Shown: positions 1-9,444, numbered from the stretch's first letter. The stretch: 64,000 bases of DNA from an uncultured Lachnospiraceae bacterium (GCA_910576535.1 CAJTKK010000008.1:65169-129168), one strand, 5' to 3'. Numbers and translations are program-made. Notes: a model not told the origin generated them from the letters alone.

Positions 1-591
1 TTCCTGACGAGGACAAACAGATTTGTGGGCAGGACGAATTCCCATGGTCCGGAAGCGGCGGACCGGAACGTAAATAAAGCAATCCTGCGGGAGGCTGTTG
101 TCATCCAGATGACATGGCCGGGCGCGCCGACGATCTATTACGGGGATGAAGCGGGAGTTACCGGATTTACAGATCCGGATAATAGGAGGACATATCCGTG
201 GGGAAATGAGGATAAGGAGCTTATCCGGTTTCACCGGGATATTATTGCTATTCATAAAACGAATAAAGAGTTTTTAACAGGTTCTTTAAAACGCATGGAA
301 GGGGAATATAATGTGATTGGATATGGCCGCTTTACCAGGCAGGAGCAGTCAGTTGTCCTAGTGAATAACAATAATTATGAAATTACGAAGGAATTGGCGG
401 TATGGTATCTGGGCATACCAAAAACAGGGACGATGAAGCGTATTTTTCTGACTACTCCGGAAGGGCATACGGTTCAGGAAGAGGAATACCCGATTGTTGC
501 AGGGCGGGTGAAGGTGACTTTGCCTCCCACTTCGGCCATAATTTTAAAAAACAGGAAAAATAAAGAGCGGAGTTTTTTGCATTTTAAATAA
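1..591 (+). CDS. GH13 alpha-glycosidase (neopullulanase/cyclomaltodextrinase-like), 3' part only
   Basis: The reading frame is open from the first base, so the gene begins upstream of the window and only the last ~196 residues are present. The signature YYGDEAGVTGFTDPDNRR followed by YPWG is typical of the end of the GH13 catalytic barrel in neopullulanase/cyclomaltodextrinase-type enzymes. The remainder is the C-terminal beta-sandwich. Family knowledge: these cytosolic enzymes hydrolyse maltodextrins, cyclodextrins or pullulan. It lies next to two AraC regulators and a sugar ABC transporter, so a role in alpha-glucoside/alpha-galactoside use is likely. The exact substrate cannot be read from this fragment. 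Confidence 0.85.
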   Translation, partial: FLTRTNRFVGRTNSHGPEAADRNVNKAILREAVVIQMTWPGAPTIYYGDEAGVTGFTDPDNRRTYPWGNEDKELIRFHRDIIAIHKTNKEFLTGSLKRMEGEYNVIGYGRFTRQEQSVVLVNNNNYEITKELAVWYLGIPKTGTMKRIFLTTPEGHTVQEEEYPIVAGRVKVTLPPTSAIILKNRKNKERSFLHFK

Positions 592-667
592 ACGTAAAAA
601 CGTTCGGAGCTTATGCAGCAGGCATAGCACATATAAGAGAACTTTGGGGAAAGGTTCCATACAATGA

Positions 668-1507
668 TTAGGGATTCGTGGAGGAATCCCTATAATTTTT
701 GGGGGAAACGCCATATTTGTTTTTAAAGGCTCTTGAAAAATGGAGCTGGTTGGGATATCCGACTAAGGCGCTGATTTCCCCGATTGTTTTTTCAGTGCTT
801 TTTAGAAGCTCACTGGCTTTGCTCATGCGGATATGGATAATAAATTCCTGCGGGCTGAAGCCAGTAGACTCCCGGAACATTTTTCCGAAATAACTCCGGT
901 TGAGTCCGCAGATATTTGCCAGATCTTCAACAGTAATGTTTTCATGATAATGATGTTCGATATAAGAGAGGGATTCTTTTATGTAGAAATCTTTTACTTT
1001 TCCGCCCGGCTTGGAGTGCTGGCGCACGGAAGTGGAGATCAGAGAATCCATAAAAAGATAGAGATGCCCAATCAGGTTTAAAGCGGCAGCATCTGAGTTT
1101 TTGGTGATATAAAGGATTTCATCCCTCACTTGGCAGCTTAAGGCAGAAGTTTTGGGGGTATAGATAGGGGAATTTACATCCAGGCCGGCGTTCAGAAGGT
1201 ATTCCCTCACTTTAATGCCGTCAAATTCCAGCCAGGCATATTCCCAAGGCTCTTCCTTATCCGCAAAATAAGTGACTATCTGTCCGGGGGATGCCAGGAA
1301 ACCTTTGCCTGCGCTAAGGCGGTAAGTTTCATTGATGCCTGAAGAGTTGACGGAAACTAAGGTACCCTTGCCTGAAATGACATAATGAAATAAATAGTGG
1401 TTGCGGATATAAGGGCCATAAGACTGCATTGGCGTGCAAGGCTCCCACCCATATTGGTATAATGTCATGTCCACGAAGCTTTCATTAGGAAATACGGAAA
1501 AAAGCAT
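668..1507 (-). CDS. AraC-family transcriptional regulator (cupin + HTH), copy 1
   Basis: A 279-residue sugar-responsive AraC/MsmR-type regulator. The N-terminal half is a cupin-like sensor containing YGPYIRNHYLFHYVISGKGT. The C-terminal ~100 residues hold two helix-turn-helix motifs, including NRSYFGKMFRESTGFSPQEF and the closing GYPNQLHFSRAFKNKYG signature. I chose the ATG at 1507 because GAGG lies 7 bases upstream and because this start matches the N-terminus of the neighbouring paralogue; a TTG at 1543 would add 12 residues without a clear ribosome site. It is paralogous along its length to the regulator at 1630-2484, and more distantly to the one at 25,576. It probably controls the sugar transporter or glycosidases here. 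Confidence 0.9.
   Translation of the reverse strand: MLFSVFPNESFVDMTLYQYGWEPCTPMQSYGPYIRNHYLFHYVISGKGTLVSVNSSGINETYRLSAGKGFLASPGQIVTYFADKEEPWEYAWLEFDGIKVREYLLNAGLDVNSPIYTPKTSALSCQVRDEILYITKNSDAAALNLIGHLYLFMDSLISTSVRQHSKPGGKVKDFYIKESLSYIEHHYHENITVEDLANICGLNRSYFGKMFRESTGFSPQEFIIHIRMSKASELLKSTEKTIGEISALVGYPNQLHFSRAFKNKYGVSPKNYRDSSTNP
669..700 (+). terminator. Rho-independent terminator of the GH13 gene
   Basis: A perfect 9-bp stem (TAGGGATTC with GAATCCCTA) around a 6-base loop is followed by TAATTTTT on the + strand. It lies inside the last codons of the convergent AraC gene, so the hairpin arms also encode that protein's C-terminus. Confidence 0.75.
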
Positions 1508-1629
1508 ATTTTGTCCTCTTTCTGGTGATGGTGTGGTAGTCAATGCCTTAAAACGCGAAATATATTTATAAAATCAGTATATACCTAAATAATATCCTGG
1601 TGCAATATTTTCCGGCAAATAAATTTGGA

Positions 1630-2484
1630 CTATATATGTCCGCCGCCGTTCTCCCCGCGCCATTGTCTTGGCGAAACCCCATATACATTTTTAAATGCCC
1701 TGGAGAAGTGAAGCTGATTAGGATAACCAATGGCATTTCCGATATCAGCAATCGAGAGTTTGGTCAGTTTTAAAAGTTCGGCAGCCTTGGACATCCGGTA
1801 GGAGATAAGGAAATCCTGGGGGGATTTCCCCGTATATTCATGGAATATTTTCCCGAAATAGCTCCGGTTGAGCCCGCAGGAGGCGGCGATATCTTCGACG
1901 CATATATTGTTCTGGAAATTCTGTTCAATAAAGGAAATGGCTTCCTTTATGTAGAAATCCCGCAAGTTGCTTCCCTGTCCGACCGGGGCGGAGGTGGAAG
2001 AACGGATAAAGCTGTCGATAAAAAGATGAAGATGTCCGATTAAGTGGAAAGGGGATGCTTCTTTATTATTTACAATATATAACATTTCATTTTTCATGGT
2101 TTCCCCTATATCCTTATAACGGGCTTTATAAATCGGCTGGTCGCGGCTGATGCCGGCTAAATCGACCGCTTCCTTTGCCCGCAGCCCGTCAAATTCTATC
2201 CATGTATATTCCCAGGGGATCTCATGGTCTGCAATATAAGTGGATACCTGATGGGGGAATATCATAAATCCCTGCCCGCTTTTTACCTGATAGGAAACGG
2301 ATTCCCCGTTGTTGTTTTCCGCATATAGAGTTCCGGTGCCGGACAGGCATAGATGAAATAAGTAGTGGTTCCTGGCCGCAGGGCCGAAGGAATGGGAAGG
2401 GTCGCATTGTTCCCAGCCGAATTGGTATAGCCCTAAGTCAATAAAATTTTCACTTGGGAAAACTGAAAAAATTACCTCGCTCAT
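1630..2484 (-). CDS. AraC-family transcriptional regulator (cupin + HTH), copy 2
   Basis: A 284-residue paralogue of the adjacent AraC gene with the same layout: cupin-like sensor (FGPAARNHYLFHLCLSGTGT) then two HTH motifs (NRSYFGKIFHEYTGKSPQDF and GYPNQLHFSRAFKNVYG). The start ATG is preceded by GAGGTGAT. It is divergent from the solute-binding protein gene at 2684, the usual arrangement for a regulator and its target sugar operon. Family knowledge: such MsmR/RafR-like proteins normally activate raffinose/melibiose uptake. Tandem duplication followed by specialisation is my inference. Confidence 0.92.
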   Translation of the reverse strand: MSEVIFSVFPSENFIDLGLYQFGWEQCDPSHSFGPAARNHYLFHLCLSGTGTLYAENNNGESVSYQVKSGQGFMIFPHQVSTYIADHEIPWEYTWIEFDGLRAKEAVDLAGISRDQPIYKARYKDIGETMKNEMLYIVNNKEASPFHLIGHLHLFIDSFIRSSTSAPVGQGSNLRDFYIKEAISFIEQNFQNNICVEDIAASCGLNRSYFGKIFHEYTGKSPQDFLISYRMSKAAELLKLTKLSIADIGNAIGYPNQLHFSRAFKNVYGVSPRQWRGENGGGHI

Positions 2485-2546
2485 ATATCACCTCAGAATT
2501 AATATTAAATGAATCTTGCAACGTGAAGACGTATATTTTTCATTAT

Positions 2547-2587
2547 ATACCAAAATGCTAGATGATTTCAAATAAAATACCTAAAAA
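2547..2587 (+). promoter_or_regulatory. Candidate AraC operator: two ATACC(A/T)AAA direct repeats
   Basis: ATACCAAAA at 2547 and ATACCTAAA at 2577 start exactly 30 bp apart, about three helical turns, upstream of the solute-binding gene. A third ATACCTAAA lies at 1581-1589 upstream of the other AraC gene. A TATAAT follows at about 2600. Placement suits an AraC activator, but the binding site is inferred. Confidence 0.4.
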
Positions 2588-2683
2588 TAGCATAAATGCA
2601 TATAATGTACAAAATAGTGGTATTTATTAGTAGCATAATGGTATGTTACAATACGGTTATCAAAATAGGGAAGGAGAAATGCT

Positions 2684-3970
2684 ATGAAAGGGAAAAGGAT
2701 AAAATGCTTAGGACTTGCATTATGCTGCATGGCTTCATCATTGTTTGTTTGCGGATGCGGGGCCTCTGCCAACGATGGGAAGACGGAAATCGAAATCGTT
2801 CAGTACAAACCGGAAGCGGCAAATTACTTTAAAACGGTGGAAGATGAATTTAATGCAACGCACGATGACATCCATTTAAAAATCAGTTCCCCTAACGATG
2901 CAATGACAATTTTAAAGACAAGATTTATCAGAGAGGATTATCCAGACATCATAGGAATTGGCGGAGATATTAACTATTCCTATTTTGTAGATGCAGAGAT
3001 TCTGGCGGATATTTCGGATTACAGCGGGCTTCAGAATATTAATCAGGGATATCTGGACATTGATGAGGCTTTGGAGCTTGTTCCTACAGAGGGCATATTC
3101 GCGGTGCCTTATGTAGCGAATGCGGCCGGGATTTTGTATAACCGTGACATGTTTGAAGAGCATGGGTGGCAAATTCCGGAGAACTGGGAAGAATTAAAAG
3201 CTTTATGTGAAAACATTAAGGCAGAAGGGATTCTTCCGTTTTATTTCGGCTTTAAGGATACATGGACTTGCCTGGCGCCTTGGAATTCCATGGCGGTTGA
3301 CCTTTCTCCGGCAGATACGACAAAACAGGTAAACCGGGGTGAAACAACGTTTTCCAAGGAATATAGGGAAATATCCGAAAAATATCTGGAACTTTTAAAT
3401 TATGGGCCGGCTGACCCGTTTGCATATGGATACAACGATGCTTGTACCGCTTTTGCAAGAGGGGAATCTGCAATGTATCCTATCGGAAGTTACGCGGCTC
3501 CTCAGATTTTATCCGTAAACCCGGATTTAAACCTGGATTCTTTTGTAATGCCGGCGAATGATTCCAAAGACGGCAATACGCTGAATTCCGGCGTTGACCT
3601 TCAATTCTGTGTAATGGCTGAATGCAAGAACAAAGAAGCGGCTTATGAAGTTTTGGACTTCCTTTTTGCAGACGAGAATCTTCAGAAATATATTGATGCA
3701 CAGACGGCAATCCCTTGTAAAGAAGGGGATTTCCAATTGCCTTCTATCCTGGATGGGATGACCGAATACATAACAAGCGGGAACATGAAGGACTATCAGG
3801 ATCACTATTATCCGTCTGAAATGGCAGTGGATGCCCAGATTCAGACTTTCCTGCTGAACAAAGACGTGGATGCTTTCCTGACGAAATTCGATAATGATTG
3901 GCCGCGGTATAACAGGGATATTATCCGTTTGGTGCAAGAATATGAAAAACAACATGGGAATGCGAATTAG
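2684..3970 (+). CDS. Sugar ABC transporter solute-binding lipoprotein (MsmE/RafE-like)
   Basis: A 428-residue extracellular binding protein of carbohydrate ABC importer family 1. It begins with a lipoprotein signal (basic start, hydrophobic stretch, VCGC lipobox with the modified Cys at about residue 26), so it is tethered outside the membrane. The region YFKTVEDEFNATHDDI and later WNSMAVDL and YPIGSYAAPQIL are characteristic of this family. It is the first gene of a binding protein-permease-permease operon. No ATPase is encoded here; such systems commonly share a distant MsmK-type ATPase. The downstream GH36 gene suggests alpha-galactosides such as raffinose or melibiose as ligand; this is inference from context. 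Confidence 0.93.
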   Translation: MKGKRIKCLGLALCCMASSLFVCGCGASANDGKTEIEIVQYKPEAANYFKTVEDEFNATHDDIHLKISSPNDAMTILKTRFIREDYPDIIGIGGDINYSYFVDAEILADISDYSGLQNINQGYLDIDEALELVPTEGIFAVPYVANAAGILYNRDMFEEHGWQIPENWEELKALCENIKAEGILPFYFGFKDTWTCLAPWNSMAVDLSPADTTKQVNRGETTFSKEYREISEKYLELLNYGPADPFAYGYNDACTAFARGESAMYPIGSYAAPQILSVNPDLNLDSFVMPANDSKDGNTLNSGVDLQFCVMAECKNKEAAYEVLDFLFADENLQKYIDAQTAIPCKEGDFQLPSILDGMTEYITSGNMKDYQDHYYPSEMAVDAQIQTFLLNKDVDAFLTKFDNDWPRYNRDIIRLVQEYEKQHGNAN

Positions 3971-3985
3971 GAAAGGAGAAGAGCT

Positions 3986-4864
3986 ATGAAAGAAGTGATG
4001 AAAAATGAAAGGAAAAGAACTTTTTTATTAATCACGATTCCGATTTTGGCATTGTTTATCTGCTTTAATACTATTCCGTTAATTCGTGGCGTGATTTATA
4101 GTTTTACAAACTTTAAAGGGTTCGGGAAATACAATTGGGTAGGATTCCAGAATTACCTTGATTTGTTCACGGATGGCCGTGTCGGCAAATCGTATTGGTT
4201 TACTTTCAAACTGGCTATTGTGTCTACGGTTGTAACCAATGTGATCAGCTTGATTCTGGCGCTTGGCTTAAACAGCAAGATAAGGGCAAAAAGCTTCTTC
4301 CGCGGGGCATACTTCCTGCCGAATATTTTGGGCGCATTGGTAGTCGGCTATATTTTCAATTACTTTTTCACATACATACTTCCTGCAGTAGCGCAGATGA
4401 TAGGGGTAAAAGGCTTGAGTACAAGTATTTTGTCGAATCCCAGAGTTGCATGGATTGGAATCATGATAGTGTGTGCTTGGCAGGCAATTGCAATGAATAC
4501 GATTATTTATATCTCCGGGTTACAGACGGTGCCGGAAGATGTTTATGAAGCCGGCGGGTTAGACGGAGCGACCGGGTGGAAGCAGTTCCGTTATTTGACC
4601 TTCCCGCTGATTATACCATTCTTCTCCATTAACATGGTTCTGTGCGTAAAGAACTTCCTGATGGTATTCGACCAGATTATGGCTTTGACAAAGGGCGGGC
4701 CGGCACAGAGTACGGAATCTATTTCCTATTTGATTTATAACAATGGTATGTCAGGCGGACAGTTTGGGTTCCAGAGCGCTAATGCAGTAGTATTCTTTAT
4801 TGTAATTGTAATTGTTTCCGTGGCACAGATGAAATTTTCCAGCAGTAAGGAGGAGCAGCTATGA
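3986..4864 (+). CDS. Sugar ABC transporter permease 1 (MalF/UgpA type)
   Basis: A 292-residue inner-membrane protein with about six transmembrane segments, beginning after a short basic N-terminus. The EAA loop that docks the ATPase is visible as EAGGLDGATGWKQFRYLTFP. It follows the binding protein by 15 bases with AGGAGAAG as ribosome site, and overlaps the second permease by four bases, so the three are one transcript. It would form the heterodimeric channel for the sugar recognised by the upstream lipoprotein. Confidence 0.95.
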   Translation: MKEVMKNERKRTFLLITIPILALFICFNTIPLIRGVIYSFTNFKGFGKYNWVGFQNYLDLFTDGRVGKSYWFTFKLAIVSTVVTNVISLILALGLNSKIRAKSFFRGAYFLPNILGALVVGYIFNYFFTYILPAVAQMIGVKGLSTSILSNPRVAWIGIMIVCAWQAIAMNTIIYISGLQTVPEDVYEAGGLDGATGWKQFRYLTFPLIIPFFSINMVLCVKNFLMVFDQIMALTKGGPAQSTESISYLIYNNGMSGGQFGFQSANAVVFFIVIVIVSVAQMKFSSSKEEQL

Positions 4865-5706
4865 CAAAGAAAAATGCAAGTATGCATACGAATAAGGTGG
4901 CAATGGTCTTATTGATACTTGGGCTTTCCACAATTATTTTTCCGCTGTATTTGACTATTGTAATTGCGTTTAAACAGCCTTCTGAAATGACAAACAGCAT
5001 CAGCGGCATATTATCTTTGCCGCAGTCGTGGAGCCTGAACAATTTCAGGGAAGCTATGGAAGTAACGGACTTCTGGCGTTCTTTGGGCAACAGTTTACTG
5101 ATTACTTTGGTAGCGGTAGGCTTGTCTATCGTAGTTCATTCCTTAATGGGATATGCTTTAGGAAGAAACAAGGCAAAAAATAAATTTTATAGTTTTGTAT
5201 ATCTGTTTATTGTCAGCGGTATGTTCGTGCCTTTCGCAATCCTGATGATGCCTTTGGCAAAGCAGACGGCGGAACTGGGCCTGGCAAACTGGTTTGGTGT
5301 TATCATACTGTATGTTGTATTTTATATGCCGATGAATGTCCTGCTGTATTCGGGGTATCTGGTAAACATCCCGATGGCATTGGAAGAGGCGGCAAAGGTA
5401 GACGGGGCTTCCACATGGAGGACTTACTGGAAGATTATTTTCCCGATTATGCGTCCTATGCATGCAACGGTAGCAGTCTTAACAGCGTTGGCTGTTTGGA
5501 ACGATGTTATGACTCCCCTTGTTATTATGGCAGGGTCCGGGCAGAATACGCTGCCTTTGGCACAGTTAAACTTCCAGTCACAGTTCGGTACAAACTATAA
5601 CTTGGCATTTGCATCTTATCTGCTGGCATTGATACCGATTTTGATTTTCTACATTATCTGCCAGAAACAGATTCTGAACGGTGTTGTAAACGGTGCGGTA
5701 AAATAA
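4861..5706 (+). CDS. Sugar ABC transporter permease 2 (MalG/UgpE type)
   Basis: A 281-residue inner-membrane permease with about six transmembrane helices. Its EAA motif is EEAAKVDGASTWRTYWKIIFP. The start ATG overlaps the stop of permease 1 (ATGA), implying translational coupling and a 1:1 heterodimer. A strong terminator at 5778-5815 closes the operon, so the GH36 gene that follows has its own promoter. Confidence 0.95.
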   Translation: MTKKNASMHTNKVAMVLLILGLSTIIFPLYLTIVIAFKQPSEMTNSISGILSLPQSWSLNNFREAMEVTDFWRSLGNSLLITLVAVGLSIVVHSLMGYALGRNKAKNKFYSFVYLFIVSGMFVPFAILMMPLAKQTAELGLANWFGVIILYVVFYMPMNVLLYSGYLVNIPMALEEAAKVDGASTWRTYWKIIFPIMRPMHATVAVLTALAVWNDVMTPLVIMAGSGQNTLPLAQLNFQSQFGTNYNLAFASYLLALIPILIFYIICQKQILNGVVNGAVK

Positions 5707-5777
5707 GGGTTTTACATGAGAGAGGCGAGGGGATAAATGAACATATAGTTACCGGTCACGGAGTGAGCAGTAACAGG

Positions 5778-5815
5778 ACATGGACTGCCAAAAAGGGATG
5801 GCAGTCCATGTTTTT
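5778..5815 (+). terminator. Strong rho-independent terminator after the ABC operon
   Basis: A perfect 12-bp stem (CATGGACTGCCA with TGGCAGTCCATG) around an 8-base loop is followed by five T. An extra A-T pair extends the base. Confidence 0.9.
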
Positions 5816-5900
5816 ATCATATAATAGGAAATTGCCCCGCAATCCCCTATTATATAAAAATCTTCCGGGAAAATGCATTTTGTTTTAAGCACAATGTTTC

Positions 5901-5930
5901 TTGCATTGATAATGACGGTTATGCTATACT
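5901..5930 (+). promoter_or_regulatory. Predicted sigma-A promoter of the alpha-galactosidase gene
   Basis: TTGCAT at 5901-5906 and TATACT at 5925-5930 are separated by 18 bp, about 115 bp before the GH36 start. The rest of the 5707-6046 gap contains only the terminator and this promoter; I see no gene in it. Confidence 0.5.
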
Positions 5931-6046
5931 TACTTTCTGGGAAAAATGAATGTAGAAAATTTCATCATTAGCAGGGTGACCGAAGAAAAATAGGAATAAC
6001 GTTATGGTATTTGGGGTAACGGGTTCTTGTATTAGGAGGATAGGAT

Positions 6047-8233
6047 ATGGCAATTTATTATGACGAAAATGCTAAGACAATTTCAATAGATACACAGCAT
6101 ACAACTTATCAGATGAAAATAGGCCCTTATGGGGTGCTGCTGCATAGCTATTATGGAAAAAGGATTTCCGGCGAGGATATGTCATATCTGTTCCGGTATG
6201 AGGATATCGGCTTTTCTACGGCAATGGGAGACGCTGGTATGGATCGGACAGTATCTTTGGATACGATGCCTCAGGAAATGCCTTCCTTTAATGTGGGGGA
6301 TTATAGGACGGAAGGGATTAGGGTACAGCATGGGGATGGCAGTTACGCGCTGGATTTGAGGTATGTATCCCATGAAATTGCAGAAGGGAAATATGGGCTG
6401 GAAGGGCTGCCTGCCATGTATGCCGGCAGCGAAATGGCGCAGACTTTGAAAATTATATTAAAAGACAGGGCGAAAGAGTTTTTTGTTACGCTCCTATATG
6501 GCGTATATGAAAATTTAGATGTAATTACCAGGGCATGCCTGATTGAAAACCGTGAAGAAGAAACTGCAGTTATGGATAAAGCAGTTTCTATGAGCATGGA
6601 TTTTCTGACGGCGGATATGGATATTTATACTTTTAACGGCAGACATGCCATGGAACGGGAAGCGGAAAGGAGGAGGCTTGGAAGGGGGGTCACTTCCATC
6701 GGGTCTCTCCGGGGTACTTCCAGCCATCAGCATAACCCCTTTGTAATTTTATGCGAGCCGGGGGCAGGGGAAGAATACGGGGGATGTTATGGGTTTGCTT
6801 ATGTTTATAGCGGCAATTTCCTGGCAGAGGCAGAGGTTAGCCAGCTAAACAGGTTAAGGTTTACAATGGGGATTCATCCTTCCCGTTTTAAGATTCTGCT
6901 TACAAAGGGAAGAGTATTTGCAATGCCCGAAGTGATTATGAGTTATTCGGGGAATGGGCTTGGCAGGCTATCTACCCAGTTCCACCGGGCAATCAGGAAT
7001 AACCTTTGCCGCGGAAAGTATAAGAACGGCAGAAGGCCCGTGCTTATTAATAACTGGGAAGCAACGTATTTTGACTTTAACGGGGAAAAATTAATTGATA
7101 TAGCGCAGGAAGCGGCCAAGCTGGGGATTGAAATGCTTGTTATGGACGATGGCTGGTTCGGGAAGCGGGACTTTGACGAATCCGGTCTTGGAGACTGGTT
7201 TCCGAATGAAGAGAAGCTGGGGATGAGTCTTCATGAGCTGATTCAGAAAATTAAAGAAAAAGGCCTTTCATTCGGTATATGGATAGAACCGGAAATGGTT
7301 AATGAAGACAGCCGGCTTTATAAGGAGCATCCTGACTGGGCGTTTACTTTGCCGAGCCGGGAACCGGGAAGAGGAAGATGCCAGCTTGTGCTGGATTTAG
7401 GCAGGGAATGTGTACGCGAATATCTTTACCGGGCTATTTGCGGCATTTTGGATACAGGGGATATCTCATATGTGAAATGGGATATGAACAGAAGCATCTG
7501 CGACGTCCATAATCCTGAGCTTCCCCCGGAACAGCAGGGGGAGGCCGGCCATAGGTACGTGCTTGGGCTATATGAGCTTCTGGAAAAAATTACTGCAAGG
7601 TATCCGGATATTTTATTTGAGGGATGCAGCGGCGGAGGCGGCCGCTTTGATGCCGGTATGCTTTATTATTCCCCCCAGATATGGTGCAGCGATGATACGG
7701 ATGCGATTGAACGGCTGAAAATCCAATACGGGACTTCTTTCTGCTATCCGATCAGCACGGTAGGTTCTCATGTTTCCGCCTGCCCCAATCATCAGAATGG
7801 GCGTATTACACCCTTGCATACAAGAGGCACGGTAGCCATGGCGGGAACCTTTGGGTATGAGCTGGATATCAGCAAAATGTCGGATGAAGACAAGGAAGAG
7901 GTAAAGACGCAGATTGAGGACTATAAGAAATATTTTGAACTGATACAAGGCGGCGATTATTACCGTCTGACAAAACCGGAAGAGGCTTTTATGGCATGGC
8001 AGTTTGTTTCAACGGATATGAATAAATGCCTGGTGAATGTAGTTATGACCAGCGCCCAGGCCAACGCGCCGGATTGTGTTGTAAAGCTGAGGGGCTTAAA
8101 TCCCTATGACGATTATATGGAATCGGATACCGGTAAGGTTTATAATGGACGTGCGCTTATGCATGGAGGGTATCTGCTTCCTAAGGAAATGGGGGAATAC
8201 CAGTCTTATCAATTATATTTTGAACGGGTTTGA
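6047..8233 (+). CDS. Alpha-galactosidase, glycoside hydrolase family 36
   Basis: A 728-residue cytosolic enzyme that hydrolyses terminal alpha-1,6-galactose from melibiose, raffinose and related sugars. The order is an N-terminal beta-sandwich, a catalytic barrel from about residue 320 (LVMDDGWFGKRDFDE, DLGDWFPNE-like segment) and a C-terminal beta domain. The nucleophile is Asp479 in KWDMNR and the acid/base is in WCSDDTD (Asp549), with the GCSGGGGRFD loop between. Length and spacing match bacterial tetrameric GH36 enzymes. No signal peptide is visible, so the substrate must be imported, fitting the ABC operon directly upstream. The ribosome site is AGGAGG before ATG. Confidence 0.96.
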   Translation: MAIYYDENAKTISIDTQHTTYQMKIGPYGVLLHSYYGKRISGEDMSYLFRYEDIGFSTAMGDAGMDRTVSLDTMPQEMPSFNVGDYRTEGIRVQHGDGSYALDLRYVSHEIAEGKYGLEGLPAMYAGSEMAQTLKIILKDRAKEFFVTLLYGVYENLDVITRACLIENREEETAVMDKAVSMSMDFLTADMDIYTFNGRHAMEREAERRRLGRGVTSIGSLRGTSSHQHNPFVILCEPGAGEEYGGCYGFAYVYSGNFLAEAEVSQLNRLRFTMGIHPSRFKILLTKGRVFAMPEVIMSYSGNGLGRLSTQFHRAIRNNLCRGKYKNGRRPVLINNWEATYFDFNGEKLIDIAQEAAKLGIEMLVMDDGWFGKRDFDESGLGDWFPNEEKLGMSLHELIQKIKEKGLSFGIWIEPEMVNEDSRLYKEHPDWAFTLPSREPGRGRCQLVLDLGRECVREYLYRAICGILDTGDISYVKWDMNRSICDVHNPELPPEQQGEAGHRYVLGLYELLEKITARYPDILFEGCSGGGGRFDAGMLYYSPQIWCSDDTDAIERLKIQYGTSFCYPISTVGSHVSACPNHQNGRITPLHTRGTVAMAGTFGYELDISKMSDEDKEEVKTQIEDYKKYFELIQGGDYYRLTKPEEAFMAWQFVSTDMNKCLVNVVMTSAQANAPDCVVKLRGLNPYDDYMESDTGKVYNGRALMHGGYLLPKEMGEYQSYQLYFERV

Positions 8234-8270
8234 TTTCCACTGCTTACGGCGGGGATACCAGGCCTGGCAA

Positions 8271-8293
8271 GGGGCAGGAGAAATCTCCTGCCC
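8271..8293 (+). other. Intercistronic hairpin between GH36 and aldo/keto reductase
   Basis: GGGCAGGAGA and TCTCCTGCCC form a perfect 10-bp inverted repeat with almost no loop, directly before the reductase ribosome site. There is no T tract, so it is more likely an mRNA-stability or partial read-through structure than a full terminator. A short palindrome CCAGGCCTGG lies just upstream. Confidence 0.5.
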
Positions 8294-8326
8294 TGAATCA
8301 TATACAAAAATGCAGGGAGGAAAAAT

Positions 8327-9334
8327 ATGAAAAAAGTTATTTTAGGAAAAACAGGGCTGGAAGTGAATAAAAATGGCTTTGGGGCATTACCGGTACAGAG
8401 GATACCGGAAAAAGAAGCGGTGTATCTGCTGCAGAAAGCATTTTACCACGGGATCAATTATTTTGATACGGCCCGGATGTATACGGACAGCGAAGAAAAA
8501 TTAGGGGCAGCTTTTTCCTATATCAGGGAGAAAATAATGGTAAGCACAAAAACAGGCGCACAAAATGCAGAAGAATTTTGGAAGGATCTGGATACGAGCC
8601 TAAAAAAATTAAAAACGGATTATATTGATATTTACCAGTTCCATAACCCGGCATTTTGCCCAAAGCCTGGGGATGGATCCGGGCTGTATGAGGCAATGGA
8701 AGAAGCAAAGAGACAGGGAAAGATAAGGCATATTGGAATTACAAATCACAGGTATGCTTTGGCGGAAGAGGCGGCAGAATCCGGGCTGTATGAAACCGTG
8801 CAGTTTCCGTTTTCTTATTTGGCGGGTGAACGGGAAAGAAAAATTGTAGATATGTGCAAAGAGAAAGGGGTTGGTTTTATTGCCATGAAAGCATTGTCAG
8901 GCGGGCTGATTACAAATTCGGCGCTTGCTTATGCTTATTTGCTGAAATTTGAACAGGTAGAACCTATCTGGGGGATCCAAAGGGAGAGCGAACTGGATGA
9001 GTTTCTTTCTTATCAGGAGAACCCGCCGGCGTTGACGGATAAGCTGGAAGAAGAAATTGAGAAAGAAAAGAAAGAATTGGCTGGGGATTTTTGCAGAGGA
9101 TGCGGATATTGTATGCCTTGCCCGGCCGGTATTGAAATTAATAATTGCGCACGGATGAGCCTGCTTTTGAGGCGTGCGCCCAAGGAAGGCTACTTAAATG
9201 ATGAGTGGCAGGAGAAAATGAAAAAGATAGAGGGGTGTCTCCAGTGTGGAAAATGTAAGGAAAGATGCCCATATGGGCTGGATACGCCAAGCCTTCTTAA
9301 GAAAAATTATGAGGATTATAAAACTTTTTTGTAA
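8327..9334 (+). CDS. Aldo/keto reductase with C-terminal double [4Fe-4S] ferredoxin domain
   Basis: A 335-residue oxidoreductase. Residues 1-~240 form an aldo/keto reductase barrel (FDTARMYTDSEEKLG with the conserved Asp/Tyr, then MVSTKTGA and HIGITNH). The C-terminal ~90 residues hold two cysteine clusters, CRGCGYCMPCP and CLQCGKCKERCPYG, as in the COG1453 group. Family knowledge: these are iron-sulfur-linked aldo/keto reductases of mostly unknown substrate. It lies about 95 bases after the alpha-galactosidase with its own AGGGAGG site. A carbonyl or sugar substrate linked to this locus is plausible but unproven. Confidence 0.9.
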   Translation: MKKVILGKTGLEVNKNGFGALPVQRIPEKEAVYLLQKAFYHGINYFDTARMYTDSEEKLGAAFSYIREKIMVSTKTGAQNAEEFWKDLDTSLKKLKTDYIDIYQFHNPAFCPKPGDGSGLYEAMEEAKRQGKIRHIGITNHRYALAEEAAESGLYETVQFPFSYLAGERERKIVDMCKEKGVGFIAMKALSGGLITNSALAYAYLLKFEQVEPIWGIQRESELDEFLSYQENPPALTDKLEEEIEKEKKELAGDFCRGCGYCMPCPAGIEINNCARMSLLLRRAPKEGYLNDEWQEKMKKIEGCLQCGKCKERCPYGLDTPSLLKKNYEDYKTFL

Positions 9335-9392
9335 AAACCGCTTGCCGGGAATTGTTTCGTCAATTGATTCAGTGATATGGCAATGGATGTTT

Positions 9393-9421
9393 TTGACATT
9401 TAGCGTCCTATAGAAGATAAT
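9393..9421 (+). promoter_or_regulatory. Predicted sigma-A promoter of the O-acetyltransferase gene
   Basis: TTGACA at 9393-9398 and GATAAT at 9416-9421 have the optimal 17-bp spacer, just before the ribosome site AGGAGG at 9431. Confidence 0.6.
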
Positions 9422-9444
9422 GGAACGGATAGGAGGTGATCAAA

